A stretch of 41,682 nt of DNA. It comes from Mycobacterium sp. (GTDB lineage: Bacteria; Actinomycetota; Actinomycetes; RYN-182). The translations under genes were made by a program, and so were the position numbers. Location: the NCBI GenBank assembly GCA_025965515.1, contig JAOPWU010000196.1, positions 1 through 41,682 of the forward strand. The letters run 5' to 3'. Positions 35,179-41,682 of the stretch are shown in pieces (position 1 is the stretch's first letter; the number at the start of each line of letters is the position of its first letter). The notes beneath the pieces were generated by a model. The model was not told where the DNA came from. It saw only the letters and a list, made by a program, of their open reading frames with translations, and did no database searches.

Positions 35179-37638
35179 CTACTCCGTGCGGGCCGCGTCG
35201 GAGGCATCCGAGGCCCGGGTGAGGGCGCTGAGCACCGCCGTCTCGACCGCGGGGCGCTCCGCCGGCGCCACCGGCGGCCGGACGTAGAAAGCGTCGACCA
35301 CCTCCGCGCCCAGGGTGGAGCACCGGGCACGCACCACGTCCCGGCCGCCCGCCGCGAGGGCGTCGGCGATGGCATGGAGCACCCCCAACCCGTCCGGGGC
35401 GCGGACCTCGACGAGGGCAGCGGGGTCCGCGGCCGCCGCGTCCGCGCCGCGGCGCAGCCGGGCGCCCGGGACCGGCTGGGCCCGCTCGTCCGGCCACAGC
35501 ACGACGGGAGGCAGGGTCGGCACCCGCGGCGCGGGGTACGCGGCGGCCCGCCGAGCCAGCTCGCCCGGCACGTCGAGGGAGCCCGCGAGGGCCCGCCGCA
35601 GGTCCGCCCGCAGCCGGACGGCCTCGGGCGGGGTGCCGAACCGCGGCGACGCGGCGAACACGGCGAGCGAGGTGTCGCCCAGGGTCCGGACGTCGGCGCC
35701 GTGGATGTGCAGCCGGTGCAGCGACAGCACGCCCGCCACGAGGCCCAGGAGGCCGGTCCGGTCCGGGGCCGCGACACTGACCAGGTCGCGGTCGACCGCA
35801 ACGGCGACCTCCGCCCCGGCCGCCACCTCCGCCAGCAGCGCCTGCTGCGTCTCGTCCGGCTCGGGGTCCAGCGGCGGCGGCTCCCCGTTCAGCACGGCGG
35901 ACACCCGCCGAACCAGCTCGTCGACGAGGAGCCCCTTCCACCGCGACCAGGCGGCGGGCCCCGTGGCGGCGGCATCGGACTCGGTGAGCGCGACGAGCAG
36001 CTCGAGGACCTCCCGCGAGCCGCCGATCGCCCGCGCGACCAGGTCGATCGTCGCGGGGTCGTGCAGGTCGCGGCGCACGGCCACGTCCGCGAGCAGCAGG
36101 TGGTTCTGCACCATCGCCACCAGTACGTCCGTGTCCCGCTCGTTGAAGCCGAGGGCGGGGGCCAGCCGGGTCACGATGCGGACACCGACCTCGGTGTGGT
36201 CGCCGGGAAGGCCCTTGCCGATGTCGTGCAGCAGGCTGCCCACCAGCAGCAGGTCGGGGCGCTGCACCCGGCGGGTGCGCGTGCTGGCCGCGACGACCGC
36301 CTCGATGAGGTGCCGGTCGACGGTGAACCGGTGCAGGGCGTTGCGCTGCGGGCGGGCCCGGGTGTGGTCCCACTCCGGCAGCATCGCCGACCAGAGCCCG
36401 GCCTGGTCGAAGGCGTCCTGCACGGCCACGAGCCCGCGGCCCGCGCCCAGCAGTCGCACGAACGTCTCCCGGGCCGCAACGGGCCACGGCCGCGGCAGCG
36501 GCGGGCAGGTGACCAGCCGCTCGAGCGTGCCGGGCGACGGCAGCAGCCCCTCCTCCGCCGCGGCCGCGGCGACGCGCAGGGGCAGGATCGGGTCCTCGGC
36601 CGGCACGGCGTTCGCCGCCAGGACAACCTCCCGGCCCTGCGCGACGACCCCTTCGGCCAGCGGGCGCCGCAGCGGCCGGCCCCGGGACAGCCAGCGTCGG
36701 GACTGGCTGGGGGCGGCGGGGGCGAGCCGGCGCCACGTCACCTCGACGGCGTGGCTCACGGTTCGGGCGGCGGCGCTGACCTGCTGCAGCAGCACGTCCG
36801 CGTCGAGCGTCCCGTGCGCCTCGCGCAGGGCCGCGGCGACCCGGGCCTGCTCCTGCAGGACGAGCGTGTCCGAGGGGCGGGCGGCGCCGCGGCGCAGCTC
36901 GGTGCGCACGTCCAGCAGCAGGCCGTACGCGGCGGCGACCGCCGGGCTCCACCGGTCCGCCACCTGCGCGTACGCCAGGGCGGTGAGCAGCTGGCCGTCC
37001 CGCAGCCCGCCGCGGGACTCCTTGACGTTGGGCTCCAACAGGAACGCCATCTCGCCGGCGCGCTCCCACCGCTGCTCGGCGGCCTCCCGCACCTCCGGCA
37101 GCCGGCGCTGGATGCGGGACCGCCAGCGGTCGAGCCAGGTTTCGCGCAGGGCGCCGCTGAGGTCCTCGTCGCCCAGCAGGTGCCGGGCGTCGAGCAGCCC
37201 CAGTGCGGCCGTCACCTCGCCCTCGGCCACCTCGACGCTGGCGGCCACGGTGCGCACGCTGTGGTCGAGCGAGAGGCCGGCGTCCCAGATGCGGTACCAG
37301 AGCGCCTCGGCGACCGCGCCCGCGCGCGCGGCGGCCTCCGGCTCGTGCAGCAGCAGCAGGTCGAGGTCCGCGCCGGGAACCAGCTCCCGGCGGCCGAGGC
37401 TGCCCAGCGCGACCAGCGCCAGGCCCCGCAGCGGGTCGCTGGGCTCCCCCGCCGCGGCGAGGTCGGTGAACGTCTCGGCGAGCCAGCTCTCGGCGGCGTC
37501 GCACAGCGCCTCACGCAGCTCGCGGGAACCGGTCCCGGGCAGGGGGTCGCGGTCCAGCAGGAGGGCCAGCCGGGGGTCCGGTGCGGCCCGGTCGGCGCCG
37601 TCGGCGGGCGTCGTCGCCGGTGGTCGCGTCGGGGTCAC
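35179..37638 (-). CDS. glnD: PII uridylyl/adenylyl-transferase GlnD
   Basis: This 819-residue bifunctional sensor modifies PII according to nitrogen status. In actinobacteria such as Streptomyces and Corynebacterium the homologue adenylylates the protein. The nucleotidyltransferase site is ALGSLGRRELVPGADLDLLLL in two acidic positions; the HD domain has VGSLLHDIGKGLPGDH, which removes the group. Two C-terminal ACT domains follow (VAAPDRTGLLGLVAGVLSLH; VRAPDGLGVLHAIADALAAG) and bind glutamine. The GTG at 37638 is preferred, with GGAAGG six bases upstream; the frame is open 23 codons further. A terminator-like hairpin separates it from glnB. Confidence 0.95.
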   Translation of the reverse strand: MTPTRPPATTPADGADRAAPDPRLALLLDRDPLPGTGSRELREALCDAAESWLAETFTDLAAAGEPSDPLRGLALVALGSLGRRELVPGADLDLLLLHEPEAAARAGAVAEALWYRIWDAGLSLDHSVRTVAASVEVAEGEVTAALGLLDARHLLGDEDLSGALRETWLDRWRSRIQRRLPEVREAAEQRWERAGEMAFLLEPNVKESRGGLRDGQLLTALAYAQVADRWSPAVAAAYGLLLDVRTELRRGAARPSDTLVLQEQARVAAALREAHGTLDADVLLQQVSAAARTVSHAVEVTWRRLAPAAPSQSRRWLSRGRPLRRPLAEGVVAQGREVVLAANAVPAEDPILPLRVAAAAAEEGLLPSPGTLERLVTCPPLPRPWPVAARETFVRLLGAGRGLVAVQDAFDQAGLWSAMLPEWDHTRARPQRNALHRFTVDRHLIEAVVAASTRTRRVQRPDLLLVGSLLHDIGKGLPGDHTEVGVRIVTRLAPALGFNERDTDVLVAMVQNHLLLADVAVRRDLHDPATIDLVARAIGGSREVLELLVALTESDAAATGPAAWSRWKGLLVDELVRRVSAVLNGEPPPLDPEPDETQQALLAEVAAGAEVAVAVDRDLVSVAAPDRTGLLGLVAGVLSLHRLHIHGADVRTLGDTSLAVFAASPRFGTPPEAVRLRADLRRALAGSLDVPGELARRAAAYPAPRVPTLPPVVLWPDERAQPVPGARLRRGADAAAADPAALVEVRAPDGLGVLHAIADALAAGGRDVVRARCSTLGAEVVDAFYVRPPVAPAERPAVETAVLSALTRASDASDAARTE

Positions 37639-37709
37639 GGGCACCTTCCGTCGGCGGTGGGTGGAGCACGGGGATCGGGGCGGGCTGCGCGCCCGCGGCC
37701 ACGCCACGA

Positions 37710-37748
37710 GGCCGGGCCCGCGGGGAGGTCTTCCCCGTGGGCCCGGCC
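37710..37748 (-). terminator. Hairpin between glnB and glnD
   Basis: GGCCGGGCCCGCGGGG (37710-37725) pairs with CCCCGTGGGCCCGGCC (37733-37748) with one G-T position, forming a 16-base stem and a 7-base loop. It starts 16 bases after the glnB stop. It may act as an attenuator that lowers glnD and ffh expression relative to amt-glnB. Confidence 0.7.
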
Positions 37749-37763
37749 CCGATCGCTGCCGGG

Positions 37764-39520
<1,757 letters not shown>

Positions 39521-39583
39521 CCTCTCGAGTTCGAGCAGAGAGGTCAGACTCGGCAGACGGTGTTACTCACCGTGATCTCCTGT

Positions 39584-39619
39584 GTTTCGCAGGCGTGAAC
39601 AGTGCTGCGTCCGTGTTAC
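39584..39619 (-). promoter_or_regulatory. Possible GlnR box upstream of amt
   Basis: On the plus strand GTTTC-n6-GTGAA (39584-39599) and GTTAC (39615-39619) occur. Read on the minus strand they give GTAAC..., then TTCAC-n6-GAAAC, close to the actinobacterial GlnR pattern gTnAC-n6-GaAAC repeated. One half-site is degenerate and the spacing between pairs is off by one or two. The position 64-99 bases before amt fits activation under nitrogen limitation. Confidence 0.55.
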
Positions 39620-39645
39620 GGGGACCTCACCGGACCGTACGGGGC

Positions 39646-40335
39646 TCACACCTCGGGCGCGGCCGCCGGGGGCGGTTCCGCCACCGCGCCGGCCGGCACG
39701 GTGGCGAACATCCGGAGCACGGCGCCGTACCGCTCGAGGACCGGCCGCAGCTCCTCGCCCGCGCAGCCGAACAGGGGCAGCACCGGCTCCAGGCTCGCCA
39801 CGTACGGCGCGAGCGCCAGGTGCGGCAGCACGAGGATCAGCAGGCTCAGCAGGACGTCGATGTCGGCGTCCGGGCGCAGGCCCCCGGTCTCCCGGGCGTG
39901 CTCCAGCAGCGGCCGCAGCACCGCGAGGTAGTGCCGGTGGCCGACCCCCCGCACGGCCGCGCGGACCTCGGAGTCGATCTCCAGGTTGATGGCCGCGGTG
40001 ACGCCCCGCTCCAGCGGGTGGTCCGCGAAGTAGTCCACCCACACGACGAGCATCTCCGGCAGCACCGCGAACAGGTCGCCGGTGGCCGCCAGCTTCATCA
40101 CCCGGGGCGCCACCGCCGCGACGATGGTGTCGCTCGACGCCTCGCAGACCGTGCGGAACAGGTCGAGCTTGTCGTCGAAGTACTGGAACAGGCTGCCCTT
40201 CGCGACCCCCGCGTCCCGGGCGATGACGTTCAGGCTGCCGGCGCTGAACCCGTGCTCACCGAACTCGCGCATGGCGGCGGCGAGCACGCGCTCGCGCTTC
40301 TCGGCGGGCAGATTGGTCCACGTCGGGCGGGGCAC
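39646..40335 (-). CDS. TetR/AcrR family transcriptional regulator
   Basis: This 229-residue regulator has an N-terminal HTH: EKRERVLAAAMREFGEHGFSAG, then VIARDAGVAKGSLFQYFDDKLDLF at the recognition helix. The helical ligand-binding domain is of the kind with PLERGVTAAINLEIDSEVR, and the C-terminus is Ala/Pro rich. The ligand and target are unknown. The start is a GTG at 40335, four bases after the ftsY stop, so it may be co-transcribed with ftsY. It could also act on the downstream amt promoter, but GlnR is the expected regulator there. Confidence 0.9.
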   Translation of the reverse strand: MPRPTWTNLPAEKRERVLAAAMREFGEHGFSAGSLNVIARDAGVAKGSLFQYFDDKLDLFRTVCEASSDTIVAAVAPRVMKLAATGDLFAVLPEMLVVWVDYFADHPLERGVTAAINLEIDSEVRAAVRGVGHRHYLAVLRPLLEHARETGGLRPDADIDVLLSLLILVLPHLALAPYVASLEPVLPLFGCAGEELRPVLERYGAVLRMFATVPAGAVAEPPPAAAPEV

Positions 40336-40339
40336 CGGA

Positions 40340-41530
40340 TCAGGCGGCTTCCGGGGCGGACGGCCCCGCGAGGAGGGCGTCGACGAACACCTCGGGGTCG
40401 AAGGGCGCCAGGTCGTCCGGCCCCTCGCCCAGGCCCACGAGCTTCACGGGGATGCCGAGCTCCTGCTGCACGGCGACGACGATGCCGCCCTTCGCGGTCC
40501 CGTCGAGCTTCGTGAGCACGATGCCCGTGACGTCCACGGCCTCCGTGAACACCCGCGCCTGCAGCAGGCCGTTCTGGCCCGTCGTGGCGTCCAGCACGAG
40601 CAGCACCTCGTCGATGGGGCCCTGCTTGGCGATCACCCGCCGGACCTTGCCCAGCTCGTCCATGAGGCCGGCCTTGGTGTGCAGCCGGCCGGCGGTGTCC
40701 ACGAGCACCACGTCGGCGCCGGACCGCTTGCCGGCCGCCACGGCTTCGAAGGCCACGCTGGCGGGGTCCGCGCCCTCGGGCCCGCGCACCACCTCGGCGC
40801 CGACCCGCTCGCCCCACGTGGCCAGCTGGTCCGCGGCGGCGGCGCGGAAGGTGTCGGCCGCCCCGAGGACGACCGTCGACCCCTCCCCCACGAGCAGCCG
40901 GGCGAGCTTGCCGCACGTCGTCGTCTTGCCGGTGCCGTTGACCCCGACCATGAGCGCCACCGCGGGCTGGCCCCCCTCGTGCCGGGCGAGCCGCAGCTCC
41001 CGGGGCATCGTGGTGCCGACGAGCGCCAGGAGCTCACCGCGGAGCAGCTCCCGGACGTCGTCCGTCGTGCGGGCGCCCAGGACGGTCACCTTGGTCCGCA
41101 GGTTCGCGACGATCGTCTCGGTCGCCTTCACGCCCACGTCGGAGGTCAGCAGCAGGTCCTCGACCTCTTCCCACGCGTCCGCGTCGAGGACGTCGCGCGA
41201 CAACAGGGCGAGCAGGCCGCGGCCGAAGGCGGTGTTGCTGCGGGCCAGCCGGCCGCGCAGTCGGACCATCCGGCCCGCCGCCGGGTCGATGAGGTCGCGG
41301 GCATCGTCGGGCGCTGCCTCCCCGGGCAGCTCCAGCGACTCGATGGTCCGGGTGGGGGTGTCCCGCGGGACCTCCGCGTCGTCCCCCGTGCCCGGCGCGT
41401 AGTCCACCCCGGGGACCGGCCGGCCCGCCCGTCGGCCGTCCCGCAGCGACGAGCCGCGGCGCTGCCGGGGTAGCCGCGCGACCGTGGCGACGGCGCCGGC
41501 CGCCACCAGGACGAGCACGACCGCCAGCAC
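40340..41530 (-). CDS. ftsY: Signal recognition particle receptor FtsY
   Basis: This protein of 396 or more residues is the membrane-linked SRP receptor GTPase. The N-terminal hydrophobic stretch (LAVVLVLVAAGAVATVA) anchors it, followed by an acidic linker and the NG domain: FGRGLLALLS, GVNGTGKTTTCGKLARLL, the DTAGRL box and TKLDGTAKGG. The GTG at 41530 falls inside the hydrophobic helix and has no ribosome site. An ATC at 41554 in the same frame lies six bases after GGAGG (41561-41565), and would give a full 25-residue helix. The true start is therefore uncertain. Confidence 0.92.
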   Translation of the reverse strand: MLAVVLVLVAAGAVATVARLPRQRRGSSLRDGRRAGRPVPGVDYAPGTGDDAEVPRDTPTRTIESLELPGEAAPDDARDLIDPAAGRMVRLRGRLARSNTAFGRGLLALLSRDVLDADAWEEVEDLLLTSDVGVKATETIVANLRTKVTVLGARTTDDVRELLRGELLALVGTTMPRELRLARHEGGQPAVALMVGVNGTGKTTTCGKLARLLVGEGSTVVLGAADTFRAAAADQLATWGERVGAEVVRGPEGADPASVAFEAVAAGKRSGADVVLVDTAGRLHTKAGLMDELGKVRRVIAKQGPIDEVLLVLDATTGQNGLLQARVFTEAVDVTGIVLTKLDGTAKGGIVVAVQQELGIPVKLVGLGEGPDDLAPFDPEVFVDALLAGPSAPEAA

Positions 41531-41560
41531 GATGACGAGGACGACGACGCTGATGGGGTT

Positions 41561-41565
41561 CCTCC
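41561..41565 (-). promoter_or_regulatory. Shine-Dalgarno that questions the ftsY start
   Basis: CCTCC here reads GGAGG on the minus strand. It is spaced 6 bases from an ATC codon (41554) in the ftsY frame but 30 bases from the listed GTG. No ATG, GTG or TTG lies at proper spacing, so translation may begin at a non-standard codon. Confidence 0.45.
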
Positions 41566-41682
41566 GCAGACCGGGGGCGCGCGAACGGCGCCCGACCCCA
41601 GCAAACTACCGCCCGGGCGCGCGGCCGCCGTGCCCCGCGCGCGTGCCCCGCCGGTGCCGGCGCGCCGTCAGCCCGCTGCGGC

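Noticed and set aside
41668-41682. End of a further minus-strand gene (possible smc) at the window edge
   Set aside because: A TGA on the minus strand is present, but only four codons are visible, too few to support a gene.

Overview
This is high-GC DNA (about 72-75% in most stretches) from the chromosome of an actinobacterium (Actinomycetota). The evidence is gene order: rpsB-tsf-pyrH-frr-cdsA-rlmN-dxr-rseP-ispG, then a whiG-type sigma factor with xerC-dprA-yifB-yraN, then DUF2469-rnhB-lepB-rplS, trmD-rimM-khpA-rpsP, ffh, glnD-glnB-amt and ftsY. LGFP repeats, DUF2469, DUF4439, the DUF4081-GNAT gene beside ispG and frequent GTG starts fit the same phylum. A motile or sporulating lineage such as Geodermatophilaceae is possible, but the sequence alone does not settle the genus. 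No rRNA, tRNA, CRISPR array, intact transposase or prophage was seen.

Layout. Positions 1-2128 (+ strand) hold the end of an unknown gene, a DUF4439 ferritin-like protein and a eukaryote-type prolyl-tRNA synthetase. Positions 2180-7486 (- strand) form an accessory block: an HSL-type esterase, an MFS exporter, an aldehyde dehydrogenase and a GNAT enzyme, with an unusual two-hairpin region at 4712-4893. Positions 7542-16886 (- strand) are the conserved translation, lipid and isoprenoid block. It is read from rpsB and tsf (translation), through pyrH (UMP), frr (ribosome recycling), cdsA (CDP-diacylglycerol) and rlmN (rRNA/tRNA methylation), to dxr, rseP and ispG (two MEP-pathway enzymes around a site-2 protease).

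Positions 17228-20100 differ from what surrounds them. A degenerate LytM/M23 peptidase runs into a convergent flavodoxin gene. Next come four direct repeats and a divergent pair, a small XRE regulator and a complete type I methionine aminopeptidase, in clearly lower-GC DNA. This looks like an island inserted between rpsB/M23 and whiG.

Positions 20159-25274 (- strand) carry yraN, yifB, dprA and xerC, followed by the sigma factor whiG. A secreted NlpC/P60-LGFP wall protein (-) and a PAS-GGDEF diguanylate cyclase (+) diverge at 26.8 kb. Positions 28530-33384 (- strand) are rpsP-khpA-rimM-trmD, then rplS-lepB-rnhB-DUF2469. Positions 33585-39520 are amt-glnB-glnD-ffh, a nitrogen-sensing operon with a possible GlnR box upstream. 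A TetR regulator and ftsY close the window, so both SRP GTPases, Ffh and FtsY, flank the nitrogen genes.

Many junctions are ATGA, GTGA or TGATG overlaps, which indicates translational coupling within operons. The features most worth a second look are the XRE/aminopeptidase island with its repeats, the 4.7-4.9 kb hairpin/mini-ORF module, the minisatellite-encoded tails on ribosomal proteins S2 and S16, and the start of ftsY.
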